Source: Streptococcus sanguinis
Lineage (GTDB): Bacteria; Bacillota; Bacilli; Lactobacillales; Streptococcaceae
NCBI RefSeq assembly: GCF_003943655.1
Contig: NZ_RJMM01000004.1
Location: 13,591 to 77,590, forward strand
Length of the DNA stretch: 64,000 nt
Reading direction: 5' to 3'
The notes beneath the pieces were generated by a model. That model made no database searches and was not told the origin of the DNA. It was given only the letters and a program-made list of their open reading frames with translations. A program made the translations under genes and the position numbers. Of the stretch, positions 8,939-17,487 are shown one piece after another. Within the stretch, counting starts at the first letter, position 1. Each line of letters starts with the position of its first letter.

Positions 8939-9463
8939 TTAATCTAAAATATAAACAAAAACTTGTCTATCCTTCCACTCCTGCCCTTCTTTTTGGAATT
9001 TTTTTCGTACTCCTTCAAGATAGAAATCAGCTTGCTCTAGTAATTTTTGCGAAGGGATGTTCTGTAGATCAACATGTGCTTCTAAACGATGAAATCCTAG
9101 TTCGCGACTGACTTTCTTGAGTTCTTCTAACATAGTTCTGGCGTAGCCCTGACGCCAAAATTGATTATGTATCGTATAACCTATTTCCGCCCATTGAAAG
9201 TCATCTCTAGCTAGCACAAATAAATTAACCATACCTACATGTTTTCCGCTTTTTGCATCATAAACTCCCCAAATATACTGCTGGTCTTTCTCTCGGAAAT
9301 CGCGGTGCTTGGCCACCAAATCCGCAAACCAACTTTCTGTACAAATTGTCATATCTAAAAGCCCATCATCAAATGGTGATTGAGAAGGCAGTCTATTGGA
9401 AAATCCTTCCAGCCAAACCGAGTAATCCTTCTCTTCTAGATATTTTAAAAAAATATGTTTCAT
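8939..9463 (-). CDS. GNAT family N-acetyltransferase (RimJ/RimL-like)
   Basis: A 174-residue GNAT-fold acetyltransferase. The acetyl-CoA binding region is NQFWRQGYARTMLEELKK (about 109-126), in the R/Q-x-x-G-x-G/A position of the family, preceded by the core strand FQWAEIGYTIH. The C-terminal DRQVFVYIL is typical of the RimJ/RimL-like subgroup. The substrate is unknown. Its ATG overlaps the alkD stop by four bases (ATGA), so the two are translationally coupled. Confidence 0.85.
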   Translation of the reverse strand: MKHIFLKYLEEKDYSVWLEGFSNRLPSQSPFDDGLLDMTICTESWFADLVAKHRDFREKDQQYIWGVYDAKSGKHVGMVNLFVLARDDFQWAEIGYTIHNQFWRQGYARTMLEELKKVSRELGFHRLEAHVDLQNIPSQKLLEQADFYLEGVRKKFQKEGQEWKDRQVFVYILD

Positions 9464-10113
9464 AAATACTTACTTCCCTCTCGGATACTGAGCGCAGACA
9501 TTTCTTCTCGATGTTGTTCAATAAAATCCCTAACCCAGTCGGCGTTGGTTTTGGAATAATCTCTCAGCGCCCAGCCAATAGCCTTGTTAATAAAGAATTC
9601 TGTTTGGCCTAGATTATTGACTAAAATGTTCTCTAGCAACTCTGTGTCTGTTTCCTCTTTTCGCAGCAGCTGATGATCGATAGCCAAGCGCCGCAGCCAG
9701 ATATCCTCATCACAACTCCAGGATAAAATAATCTCTTTAGTTTCTGGGAATTGAGCAATGATTGATCCGACCAAGCGATCCAAAAAGTCAATAGTATCCC
9801 ACCAAGATTTTGTTTGGGCCAGCTTTTTCAAACGTGGCAAGTCAGATGGAGTCAATAGTTTCTTGCGAATCTCCAGATAGTCTAGTGCAGCGTACTGCAT
9901 TTCACGATAAGAATTACTCCAAGCTTCATTTATAAAATCCCAGTCAATAACAAAGTCAGTCTGCTGTTTGAAAAAAGCCTTTGTGAGTTTCCGCCTGGCT
10001 GGAGTCTTGGCTCCTAGAAACTCAAATTTATTTTTCATATAGGCTTTCATAGTAACTGCATCATCAGGGTTAGCCACAGCTTTTAACTCTTTTACCAATT
10101 CCTCTACATCCAT
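9460..10113 (-). CDS. AlkD-like DNA alkylation repair protein (HEAT-like repeats)
   Basis: A 217-residue all-helical protein of the AlkC/AlkD superfamily, which excises N3- and N7-alkylated purines by HEAT-repeat wrapping of DNA. Family features are KNKFEFLGAKTPARRKL near the N-terminus, NEAWSNSYREMQYAALDYL (about residues 63-81), and KAIGWALRDYSKTN (about 178-191), with the conserved tryptophans and the ALRDYSK motif. It lies 3 bp after the lipoprotein gene and overlaps the next GNAT gene, forming a compact four-gene unit. Confidence 0.88.
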   Translation of the reverse strand: MDVEELVKELKAVANPDDAVTMKAYMKNKFEFLGAKTPARRKLTKAFFKQQTDFVIDWDFINEAWSNSYREMQYAALDYLEIRKKLLTPSDLPRLKKLAQTKSWWDTIDFLDRLVGSIIAQFPETKEIILSWSCDEDIWLRRLAIDHQLLRKEETDTELLENILVNNLGQTEFFINKAIGWALRDYSKTNADWVRDFIEQHREEMSALSIREGSKYL

Positions 10114-10116
10114 ATC

Positions 10117-10728
10117 TTACTCCAGCAATTCACGGTCATAAATAGTGTAGTCACAGCGGTAAATCACGAGACGCTTGCCGTCAATCAGCAACTCAGAAGT
10201 TTTAGGGGCATCGGATTTATCAAGAGAGACACGGTCTCCAGCATAGGCAGCCAACGGAGTGCCGTTTTGAGAGCGAATCAGAATAACCTTCTTCTTTCCA
10301 GTAAAGTCGTTTTTAAAGGCTGAAATCATGCGATTTAAAACAGGGACAGAATGGCTATTCTCCTCAACATCTGCAGTCTTTTGATACTGAGCAAAGACAT
10401 CTTTCAAGCCTTTTTCTTCTGCAATCAAGGAAGAACCCACATGGTCAATCTCATACTTACCCAAGGTGATTTTGAGCACAGAAGAATCTTCTTTAGAATT
10501 TCCTTCCTCATCAACTGAGTCAAATTCCTCATTACGCGAGATGGATAGTGACTTGCCCGACATCTGGTCAATGAGTTGGGAATTCTCATCATAGGTGCGA
10601 ACCGTCATCTCCAACCCCAACCATTCCTCCTTGGCATTTTTAAACCAATTTTCAACGGACTGACAACCCGTCAAGGCCAAAAGGGTAATGCTTAGAAGAG
10701 TTATTAATAAATGTTTCTTTTTCATCAT
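10117..10728 (-). CDS. Predicted lipoprotein of unknown function (DUF5052-like)
   Basis: About 203 residues. The N-terminus MMKKKHLLITLLSITLLALTG followed by C is a lipoprotein signal peptide with lipobox ALTGC, so the mature protein should be anchored on the outer face of the membrane. The rest is hydrophilic without recognisable catalytic motifs. It resembles the streptococcal DUF5052 lipoproteins from memory. ATG at 10728 (or 10725) follows GGAG at 5-8 bases and overlaps the stop of the upstream acetyltransferase; a GTG at 10734 is less likely. Context gives no function. Confidence 0.75.
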   Translation of the reverse strand: MMKKKHLLITLLSITLLALTGCQSVENWFKNAKEEWLGLEMTVRTYDENSQLIDQMSGKSLSISRNEEFDSVDEEGNSKEDSSVLKITLGKYEIDHVGSSLIAEEKGLKDVFAQYQKTADVEENSHSVPVLNRMISAFKNDFTGKKKVILIRSQNGTPLAAYAGDRVSLDKSDAPKTSELLIDGKRLVIYRCDYTIYDRELLE

Positions 10729-11258
10729 TTCCACTCCATTTCTTTTAAAAGTTTAATTGGTCCAGCTTGCTTGTCTAAGGATTTTTGCAACCAAACAATG
10801 TCATGCCAACGCTCGAATTTATAGCCCATTTTAGGGAAATGCGCCACCTGCTGGTAACCTCTTTTTAGATGCAAAGCCAGGCTAGCTTCATTTGGCAGAG
10901 AAATACAGGCTAGAAAATGCATATATCCCATTTGATCTAACAGGTCTTCAAGCTCATCATAAAGCTTGCTGCCGACTCCTTTTCCTCGAGCATCTTGACT
11001 GACATAGACGGACAATTCCACCGCCCAATCATATGCTGCACGCGCATAATAAGTCGAAGCATAAGCATAACCTACGACTACACCGTCTTCTTCCGCCACC
11101 AGGTAAGGATATTTTTCCAATGTTTTCGCAATCCTAGTTGCAAAATCCTCAATGGTCGGGACTTCATATTCAAAAGTAATGGCTGTATTTTCCACATAAG
11201 GCGCATAAATAGCAAGCAAGGTTGCAGCGTCTGATGGTCTTGCTAATCTAATGTTCAT
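10725..11258 (-). CDS. GNAT acetyltransferase, phosphinothricin acetyltransferase-like
   Basis: A 177-residue GNAT protein. It starts MNIRLARPSDAATLLAIYAP, has the YEYEVPTIEDF segment typical of PAT-like enzymes and the acetyl-CoA loop QDARGKGVGSKLYDELEDL. ATG at 11258 has GGAG six bases upstream; the longer frame from GTG at 11291 begins right at the predicted -10 (TATAAT at 11293-11298, with TGG before it) and is rejected. It is the first gene of the unit with the lipoprotein, alkD-like and GNAT genes. The name reflects family likeness; the natural substrate is probably an amino acid or amine. Confidence 0.85.
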   Translation of the reverse strand: MNIRLARPSDAATLLAIYAPYVENTAITFEYEVPTIEDFATRIAKTLEKYPYLVAEEDGVVVGYAYASTYYARAAYDWAVELSVYVSQDARGKGVGSKLYDELEDLLDQMGYMHFLACISLPNEASLALHLKRGYQQVAHFPKMGYKFERWHDIVWLQKSLDKQAGPIKLLKEMEWK

Positions 11259-11300
11259 ATTGACTCCATATTCTATTCTCATTATTTTCACTATTATACC

Positions 11301-11323
11301 AAAAAAAGACTCGTAAAGAGCCT
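11301..11323 (-). terminator. Intrinsic terminator after fhs
   Basis: Minus strand stem AGGCTC/GAGTCT (one G-U), 5-base loop, then T7. It ends the fhs transcript 13 bp past its stop. Confidence 0.75.
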
Positions 11324-11335
11324 TTTAAACCAAGA

Positions 11336-13006
11336 TCAAAATAGACCAATCGCTGTGCCGTCTGCTGCAACATCCATATTAAGTGCTGCAGGACGTTTTG
11401 GCAATCCTGGCATGGTCATGACATCTCCTGTCAAAGCCACGATAAAGCCTGCTCCAAGTTTTGGTACCAATTCACGAATGGTAATTTCAAAGTTTTCTGG
11501 CGCACCTAGAGCTGCAGGATTGTCAGAGAAGCTATACTGTGTTTTGGCCATACAGATTGGCAGCTTATCCCAGCCGTTTTTGACAATTTCTCGAATCTGA
11601 GTCTGCGCTTTTTTCTCAAAGTTCACCTTTGAACCACGATAGATTTCTGTGACAATTTTCTCTATTTTTTCTTCAATCGAAAGATTATTATCATAAAGAC
11701 GAGTGTAATGAGCAGGTTCTTCATTAATGGTTTTGACTACAGTCTCAGCCAGAGACACACCACCTTCGGCACCATCAGCCCAGACACTGGCTAGCTCAAC
11801 TGGTACATTGATTTCTGCACAGAGTTCCTTAAGAGTAGCAATTTCAGCCTCCGTGTCTGAAACAAATTCATTGATGGCTACTACAACTGGAATACCGAAC
11901 TTACGGATATTTTCAACGTGCCGCTTGAGATTGGCAAAACCAGCTCGAATCGCCTCAACATTCTCTTCTGTAAGTGCATCCTTAGCTACTCCACCATTCA
12001 TCTTGAGGGCGCGCAAAGTTGCAACAATCACTACTGCATCTGGAGAAGTTGGTAAGTTTGGAGTTTTAATATCTAAGAATTTTTCAGCACCAAGATCTGC
12101 ACCAAATCCTGCTTCTGTCACTGTATAATCGGCCAAGCGCAGCGCTGTGCTAGTCGCTAAAACAGAGTTACAGCCATGGGCGATATTGGCAAAAGGTCCG
12201 CCATGAACAAAGGCTGGTGTCCCGTAAATAGTCTGAACTAGATTTGGCTTAATCGCATCTTTCAAGACCAAAGCCAAGGCTCCTTCTACCTCAAGGTCAC
12301 GAACATAGACAGGCGAGCGGTCAAAGCGATAACCAATGACAATGTTTGCCAAGCGATTTTTCAAATCTTCAATATCCGTAGCTAGGCAAAGAATCGCCAT
12401 AATTTCAGATGCAACAGTAATGTCAAAACCATCTTCACGCGGAATACCATTGACAGGACTTCCTAAGCCAACGGTCACATGACGAAGAGCTCGGTCATTT
12501 AGGTCAACCACCCGCTTCCAGATAATACGACGCTGATCGATTCCCAGTGCATTTCCCTGATGAAGATGATTATCGATGAGAGCAGATAGAGCATTATTAG
12601 CAGTCGTAATGGCGTGCATGTCACCAGTAAAATGCAAGTTAATGTCTTCCATCGGTAGAACCTGCGCGTGACCGCCACCAGCTGCTCCTCCCTTGATGCC
12701 CATTACAGGCCCCAGAGATGGTTCGCGAATGGCAATCATAGTTTTCTTGCCAATCTTGTTAAGCGCGTCAGCCAGTCCAATAGTAATGGTAGATTTACCT
12801 TCTCCAGCAGGTGTCGGATTGATCGCCGTCACCAAAATCAGCTTGCCAACAGGATTGTTTTCAACCTCACGAATTTTATCAAAGCTGAGCTTAGCCTTAT
12901 ACTTACCATATAATTCCAAGTCATCATAGTTGATGCCGACTTTTTTCACTACATCAACAATAGGCTGCAATTCAACACTTTGAGCAATTTCAATATCTGT
13001 TTTCAT
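11336..13006 (-). CDS. fhs: Formate-tetrahydrofolate ligase
   Basis: Makes 10-formyl-tetrahydrofolate from formate, ATP and THF for purine and formyl-Met synthesis. The 556-residue product has the P-loop [18 protein letters not shown] (about 65-82), the [20 protein letters not shown] segment and the [13 protein letters not shown] motif diagnostic of the family. An in-frame ATG-less extension to 13024 exists; ATG at 13006 is preceded by AGAGGAG at seven bases and gives the expected length. A TATAAT at 13035-13040 on the minus strand is a possible -10. Monocistronic, with a terminator downstream. Confidence 0.97.
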   Translation of the reverse strand: MKTDIEIAQSVELQPIVDVVKKVGINYDDLELYGKYKAKLSFDKIREVENNPVGKLILVTAINPTPAGEGKSTITIGLADALNKIGKKTMIAIREPSLGPVMGIKGGAAGGGHAQVLPMEDINLHFTGDMHAITTANNALSALIDNHLHQGNALGIDQRRIIWKRVVDLNDRALRHVTVGLGSPVNGIPREDGFDITVASEIMAILCLATDIEDLKNRLANIVIGYRFDRSPVYVRDLEVEGALALVLKDAIKPNLVQTIYGTPAFVHGGPFANIAHGCNSVLATSTALRLADYTVTEAGFGADLGAEKFLDIKTPNLPTSPDAVVIVATLRALKMNGGVAKDALTEENVEAIRAGFANLKRHVENIRKFGIPVVVAINEFVSDTEAEIATLKELCAEINVPVELASVWADGAEGGVSLAETVVKTINEEPAHYTRLYDNNLSIEEKIEKIVTEIYRGSKVNFEKKAQTQIREIVKNGWDKLPICMAKTQYSFSDNPAALGAPENFEITIRELVPKLGAGFIVALTGDVMTMPGLPKRPAALNMDVAADGTAIGLF

Positions 13007-13207
13007 CAAGAACTCCTCTGTCAATTAATATAAAGATTATAACAAAAAAGAGCAAAATCTACATAATTAAGCTCTAAAAAGATTTTAATGTTCGGAAAAA
13101 AGGAAAGTTAAGAAAATTATATTCTCTAAAATATAAGATTTCAGAGAATTATTTTCCGCTGTGACACTCTGTAATTAGAATTATTTTACTAAATTTCTTT
13201 TTTCTTG

Positions 13208-13213
13208 TAAAAT
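13208..13213 (+). promoter_or_regulatory. -10 element of coaB, predicted leaderless
   Basis: TAAAAT lies six bases before the coaB ATG, with TTTACT 17 bp upstream of it. Transcription would begin at or next to the A of the start codon; no ribosome binding site is present. Confidence 0.6.
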
Positions 13214-13219
13214 AGTGCT

Positions 13220-13903
13220 ATGAACATATTGATTACTTCTGGCGGGACCAGCGAGAAAATCGACCGTGTCCGCTCTATTACCAATCATTCGACAGGCCAG
13301 CTTGGGAAAATCATAGCTGAAACTTTCCTAGACAAGGGCGATCAGGTGACTCTGGTGACGACTCCCAAGGCTGTCCGCCCTGCAGCTCATCCCAATCTTA
13401 CCATTGTACTGATTGAAAATGTTTCAGAATTGCTTGAAACCCTGGAGCCGCTCGTTCACACACATGATGTACTGATTCATGCAATGGCTGTCTCAGACTA
13501 CACCCCCGTCTATATGACTGGTTTGGAAGCTGTAGCAGCTAGCACTGATATGACTGAATTCCTGAATAAGACTAACTCAGAAAGCAAGATTTCTTCTCAG
13601 GATGATGTTCAAGTTCTTTTTCTCAAAAAGACACCTAAAATCATCAGCCTGGTAAAAAAATGGAATCCAGACATTCGCTTGATTGGCTTCAAACTCTTGG
13701 TTGATGTTTCTAACGAAGAGTTACTCGAGACCGCACGAGCCAGTCTCATAAAAAATCAGGCAGAAATCATTGTCGCCAATGATTTGACAGAGATTTCTAA
13801 CCAGGAGCACAAAGCCTATCTTGTCGGAAAAGATAATGTAACCCAAGCTCAATCCAAAGAAGAAATTGCGCAGCTCCTCTACCTGCATATCCATAGTCCA
13901 TAA
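13220..13903 (+). CDS. coaB: Phosphopantothenate-cysteine ligase (separate CoaB)
   Basis: Joins 4'-phosphopantothenate with cysteine in coenzyme A synthesis. The 227-residue product corresponds to the C-terminal half of the fused CoaBC of other bacteria. It begins MNILITSGGTSEKIDRVRSI and carries NHSTGQLGKIIAE, the MAVSDYTP active-site region and the IVANDLTEI segment with conserved Asn-Asp. In streptococci CoaB and CoaC are separate proteins, as here. The gene has no ribosome binding site and a -10 element six bases before the ATG, predicting a leaderless mRNA. coaC follows after 8 bp. Confidence 0.95.
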   Translation: MNILITSGGTSEKIDRVRSITNHSTGQLGKIIAETFLDKGDQVTLVTTPKAVRPAAHPNLTIVLIENVSELLETLEPLVHTHDVLIHAMAVSDYTPVYMTGLEAVAASTDMTEFLNKTNSESKISSQDDVQVLFLKKTPKIISLVKKWNPDIRLIGFKLLVDVSNEELLETARASLIKNQAEIIVANDLTEISNQEHKAYLVGKDNVTQAQSKEEIAQLLYLHIHSP

Positions 13904-13911
13904 GGAGGTAA

Positions 13912-14466
13912 ATGATGACACAGATTACCTTAGCCGTCAGCGGCAGCATATCAGCTTACAAAGCTGCTGATATCACTAGCCGTCTAAAGAAAGAAAACTT
14001 TGAAGTTGCTATCCTCATGACAGATGCAGCGACAGAATTTATCACACCGCTGACCCTGCAAGTCTTGTCACAAAGACCAGTTGCAATTGATATTATGCAA
14101 GAACCTGACCCTAGCAAGGTCAATCACATTGACATCGCTAAAGAGTCTGACCTCTTTTTGCTTGCGCCAGCTACAGCCAATACCATCGCTAAATTAGCCA
14201 ACGGTTTAGCTGATAATATGGTGACAGCTACTGCCCTGGCTCTGCCACCTCATACGAAGAAAGTTTTGGCTCCAGCTATGAACACTAAAATGTTTGAAAA
14301 TCCACTAACCCAGCACAATTTGGAGCGCCTGCAGCATTTTGGATGGAGGATTATCCAACCGCGTAAAGCCGTTCTAGCCTGTGGCGATCAGGGGACAGGT
14401 GCTCTAGCTGAAATTGATACGATTATTAATACAGTAAAGGAACTTATTTATGAAAAAACAGTCTAA
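13912..14466 (+). CDS. coaC: Phosphopantothenoylcysteine decarboxylase
   Basis: Flavoprotein that decarboxylates 4'-phosphopantothenoylcysteine to phosphopantetheine. The 184-residue product has the FMN-binding start TLAVSGSISAYKAADI, the catalytic histidine in VNHIDIAKESD, PATANTIAKLANGLADN, the substrate-clamp PAMNTKM motif and the ACGDQGTGAL loop with the conserved cysteine. AAGGAGG precedes two adjacent ATGs (13912 and 13915); either could be used. It follows coaB closely, and overlaps the membrane protein gene behind it by 17 bp. Confidence 0.95.
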   Translation: MMTQITLAVSGSISAYKAADITSRLKKENFEVAILMTDAATEFITPLTLQVLSQRPVAIDIMQEPDPSKVNHIDIAKESDLFLLAPATANTIAKLANGLADNMVTATALALPPHTKKVLAPAMNTKMFENPLTQHNLERLQHFGWRIIQPRKAVLACGDQGTGALAEIDTIINTVKELIYEKTV

Positions 14467-15013
14467 AATTGCTCAAATTGCTATTTTCTTTGCCATTATG
14501 TTGGTACTGCACCTGCTCAGCTCGGTTATTTTCAACTTACTTCCAGTACCGATTAAACCTACGATTATTCACATCCCAGTGATTATCGCCAGTATCCTCT
14601 ATGGCCCTAAAGTCGGAGCTGTTCTAGGTGGGCTCATGGGATGTATCAGCGTTGTTACCAATACCTTGGTGCTGCTGCCAACCAGCTATCTCTTTAGCCC
14701 TTTTGTACCAAATGGAAGCATTTCTTCGCTTCTTGTTGCCATGGTGCCTCGCATTCTCATCGGTATCACTCCTTATTTCGTATATAAAGCAATGAAAAAT
14801 AAAGCCGGCTTGATTCTAGCAGGCTCCGTTGGTTCTGCTACCAATACTATCTTCGTCTTGGGCGGTATCTTCTTTCTCTTTGCAAATGTATACCAAGGTG
14901 ATATCAAAGCACTTCTGGCTGTGATTCTATCAGCAAATTCCATTGCCGAGTTAATCATTTCTGCGATTTTGACAGCAACTATCATTCCTGCGCTTGAAAA
15001 AGCTAAAAAATGA
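14450..15013 (+). CDS. ECF transporter substrate-binding (S) component, likely pantothenate-related
   Basis: A 187-residue membrane protein with about six hydrophobic segments, of the S-component type that pairs with a shared energy-coupling factor module. Typical features are the Pro/Gly-rich second segment (VPIKPTIIHIPVIIASILYG), GPKVGAVLGGLMG and a serine/asparagine-rich last segment. It overlaps coaC by 17 bp and lies in the coaB-coaC operon, which suggests it imports pantothenate or another CoA precursor. The ligand is an inference from context; the ATPases and EcfT are not in this window. Confidence 0.82.
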   Translation: MKKQSKIAQIAIFFAIMLVLHLLSSVIFNLLPVPIKPTIIHIPVIIASILYGPKVGAVLGGLMGCISVVTNTLVLLPTSYLFSPFVPNGSISSLLVAMVPRILIGITPYFVYKAMKNKAGLILAGSVGSATNTIFVLGGIFFLFANVYQGDIKALLAVILSANSIAELIISAILTATIIPALEKAKK

Positions 15014-15031
15014 TGATGATTTAGTTTTCTG

Positions 15032-15058
15032 GACCAAGCAATGCTTTGGTCTTTTTTT
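15032..15058 (+). terminator. Intrinsic terminator of the coaB-coaC-S-component operon
   Basis: GACCAAGC and GCTTTGGTC pair around a 3-base loop (one bulge), followed by T7. Confidence 0.8.
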
Positions 15059-15138
15059 ATACTGCAATTCAGCTCTAATATTCTGAAATCCTTGAAACGA
15101 TAGCTTGAAAAGTATTTCATTGTTTTCTAGGTAACCTC

Positions 15139-15167
15139 TTTCAAAATTAATGAAAATATGCTACAAT
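15139..15167 (+). promoter_or_regulatory. Promoter of pgm
   Basis: TTTCAA (15139-15144), 17 bp, TACAAT (15162-15167) with a TGC extended -10. Leader of about 75 bases. Confidence 0.55.
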
Positions 15168-15250
15168 GAAAGCGATTAAGAAAATTTAAGAGCAGGATTT
15201 TTTACTAAAATTTTCCACTCTTCATTTCAAAAATAAAGGAGACTCCACCT

Positions 15251-16969
15251 ATGACTTATCAAGATAACTTCAAAAAATGGCTTGATTATGCTGAACTTCC
15301 TGACTATCTTCGTGAAGACTTGAATAGTATGGACGAAAAAACTAAGGAAGATGCCTTTTACACCAATCTTGAGTTTGGTACTGCTGGTATGCGTGGTTTG
15401 ATTGGCGCTGGTACCAACCGTATTAATATTTATGTTGTCCGTCAGGCAACCGAAGGTTTGGCTCGCTTGATTGAAGAAAAAGGTGATGAGTTCAAAAAAC
15501 GCGGTGTTGCAATTGCTTACGACTCCCGTCATTTCTCACCAGAATTTGCTTTTGAATCTGCTGCTGTTTTAGCTAAGCACGGCATCAAGTCCTATGTCTT
15601 TGAAAGTCTGCGCCCAACTCCGGAACTTTCATTTGCGGTACGTCATTTAGGAACTTTTGCTGGTATCATGATTACAGCCAGCCACAACCCTGCTCCATTT
15701 AACGGCTACAAGGTATATGGTGAAGACGGCGGACAAATGCCTCCGCATGATGCAGATGCATTGACTGACTACATCCGTGCTATTGAAAATCCTTTTGCTA
15801 TTGAGGTCGCTGACGTTGAAGCTGAAAAAGCTTCTGGTTTGATTGAAGTGATTGGCGATGCTATTGATGCTGAATACCTCAAGGAAGTTAAAGATGTCAA
15901 TATCAACCAAAAACTGATTGATGAATACGGTAAGGACATGAAGATTGTCTATACTCCTCTGCACGGTACTGGTGAAATGTTAGCTCGTCGCGCTTTGGCT
16001 CAAGCAGGATTTGATTCTGTTGAAGTTGTTGAAGCTCAAGCAGTAGCTGACCCTGACTTCTCTACTGTTAAGTCTCCAAACCCTGAAAGCCAAGCAGCTT
16101 TTGCCCTTGCAGAAGAACTCGGACGCAAAGTCGGTGCTGATGTACTTGTCGCAACTGACCCAGATGCTGACCGTGTCGGTGTAGAAGTTCTGCAAAAAGA
16201 CGGCAGCTATCTCAACCTTTCAGGTAACCAAATCGGAGCCATTATGGCTAAATACATCTTGGAAGCTCATAAGAGTGCTGGAACTCTGCCAGCTAACGCA
16301 GCTCTCTGCAAGTCTATCGTTTCTACTGACTTGGTGACTAAGATTGCTGAAAGTTATGGCGCAACCATGTTCAATGTCTTGACTGGTTTCAAATTTATCG
16401 CTGAAAAGATTCAAGAATTCGAAGAAAAACACAACCACACCTACATGATGGGATTTGAAGAAAGCTTCGGCTATCTGATTAAGCCATTTGTACGTGATAA
16501 AGATGCTATCCAAGCTGTTTTGGTCGTGGCTGAGCTTGCTGCCTACTACCGCTCACGTGGCTTGACTCTGGCTGACGGTATTGAAGAAATCTACAAAGAG
16601 TATGGTTACTTTGCTGAAAAGACTATCTCTGTGACCTTGTCTGGTGTTGATGGAGCTGAGCAAATCAAGGCTATCATGGCTAAGTTCCGTGATAATGGTC
16701 CGAAAGAATTTAACGCAACAACTATCACTGTTACAGAAGACTTCAAAGCGCAAACTTCTACGGCTGCTGATGGTACTGTTACTGCCTTAACTACTCCTCC
16801 AAGTGATGTTTTGAAATACACACTTGCGGATGGTTCTTGGATTGCAGTTCGCCCTTCTGGTACTGAACCAAAAATCAAGTTCTACATTGCCGTTGTCGGT
16901 GATAGCAATGAGGATGCTCAAGCAAAAATTGCTGCTATTGAAGCAGAGATTAATGCCTTTATCAAGTAA
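15251..16969 (+). CDS. pgm: Phosphoglucomutase
   Basis: Interconverts glucose 1-phosphate and glucose 6-phosphate, linking glycolysis to cell-wall, capsule and glycogen precursors. The 572-residue product is an alpha-D-phosphohexomutase of the PgcA type: phosphoserine loop GIMITASHNPAPFNGYK (about 138-154), metal-binding loop ATDPDADRVG, sugar-binding GFEESFGYL and phosphate-binding RPSGTEPKIKFY. AAAGGAG precedes the ATG. Codon use is strongly biased to the preferred set, as expected for an abundant enzyme. Single-gene unit with its own promoter and terminator. Confidence 0.96.
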   Translation: MTYQDNFKKWLDYAELPDYLREDLNSMDEKTKEDAFYTNLEFGTAGMRGLIGAGTNRINIYVVRQATEGLARLIEEKGDEFKKRGVAIAYDSRHFSPEFAFESAAVLAKHGIKSYVFESLRPTPELSFAVRHLGTFAGIMITASHNPAPFNGYKVYGEDGGQMPPHDADALTDYIRAIENPFAIEVADVEAEKASGLIEVIGDAIDAEYLKEVKDVNINQKLIDEYGKDMKIVYTPLHGTGEMLARRALAQAGFDSVEVVEAQAVADPDFSTVKSPNPESQAAFALAEELGRKVGADVLVATDPDADRVGVEVLQKDGSYLNLSGNQIGAIMAKYILEAHKSAGTLPANAALCKSIVSTDLVTKIAESYGATMFNVLTGFKFIAEKIQEFEEKHNHTYMMGFEESFGYLIKPFVRDKDAIQAVLVVAELAAYYRSRGLTLADGIEEIYKEYGYFAEKTISVTLSGVDGAEQIKAIMAKFRDNGPKEFNATTITVTEDFKAQTSTAADGTVTALTTPPSDVLKYTLADGSWIAVRPSGTEPKIKFYIAVVGDSNEDAQAKIAAIEAEINAFIK

Positions 16970-16989
16970 AATAACACTATCAACCAATC

Positions 16990-17023
16990 AACCAGAGAAT
17001 GAAATTCACATTCTCTGGTTTTT
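16990..17023 (+). terminator. Intrinsic terminator of pgm
   Basis: Perfect 12 bp stem (16990-17001 with 17009-17020), 7-base loop, then a T-run. Confidence 0.9.
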
Positions 17024-17093
17024 CGTTTCCAAATCAAGCATTTTTCTGCTTTTTATGGCATACTAGTTTTATCAAAAGAAATGAGGATGATTT

Positions 17094-17441
17094 ATGGAAC
17101 AATTTGCTCAAAATATTAAAGACTTGGAAGTCACAACTGTAGACCGAGCTCGTCAAGCAATTGCTGACAAAGAGACAGCAACTTTCTTCGTAGGTCGCAA
17201 AACTTGCCCTTACTGCCGTAAATTCGCAGCTACTCTTGCTGGCGTTGTTGCTGATACCAAGGCGCATATTTTCTTTATCAATAGCGAAGAAGCTAGCGAA
17301 TTAGAGAAACTGCAAGCCTTCCGCTCTGAATATAGCATTCCGACGGTCCCTGGTTTTGTTCACGTTCAAGACGGCCAAGTCTCTGTTCGTTGTGATTCTT
17401 CTATGGCTGCAGATGAGATTAAAGCTTTTGCAAACTTGTAA
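17094..17441 (+). CDS. Thioredoxin-like protein (bacteriocin transport accessory family)
   Basis: A 115-residue thioredoxin-fold protein with the active site KTCPYCRKF (C-P-Y-C at about residues 38-41) and the cis-proline region SIPTVPGFVHV. Proteins of this type are often called bacteriocin transport accessory protein (Bta/PedC). No bacteriocin gene is near, so a general cytoplasmic thiol-disulfide role is more likely. There is no signal peptide. GAGGATGA lies before the ATG. It converges on mutY with a shared bidirectional terminator. Confidence 0.85.
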   Translation: MEQFAQNIKDLEVTTVDRARQAIADKETATFFVGRKTCPYCRKFAATLAGVVADTKAHIFFINSEEASELEKLQAFRSEYSIPTVPGFVHVQDGQVSVRCDSSMAADEIKAFANL

Positions 17442-17457
17442 ATTTGATGCAATTCAA

Positions 17458-17486
17458 AAATCTGAGACAAAAAGAGTCTCAGATTT
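17458..17486. terminator. Bidirectional terminator between the thioredoxin-like gene and mutY
   Basis: Perfect 11 bp stem AAATCTGAGAC/GTCTCAGATTT with a 7-base A-rich loop and T/A runs on both sides. Confidence 0.88.
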
Positions 17487-17487
17487 T

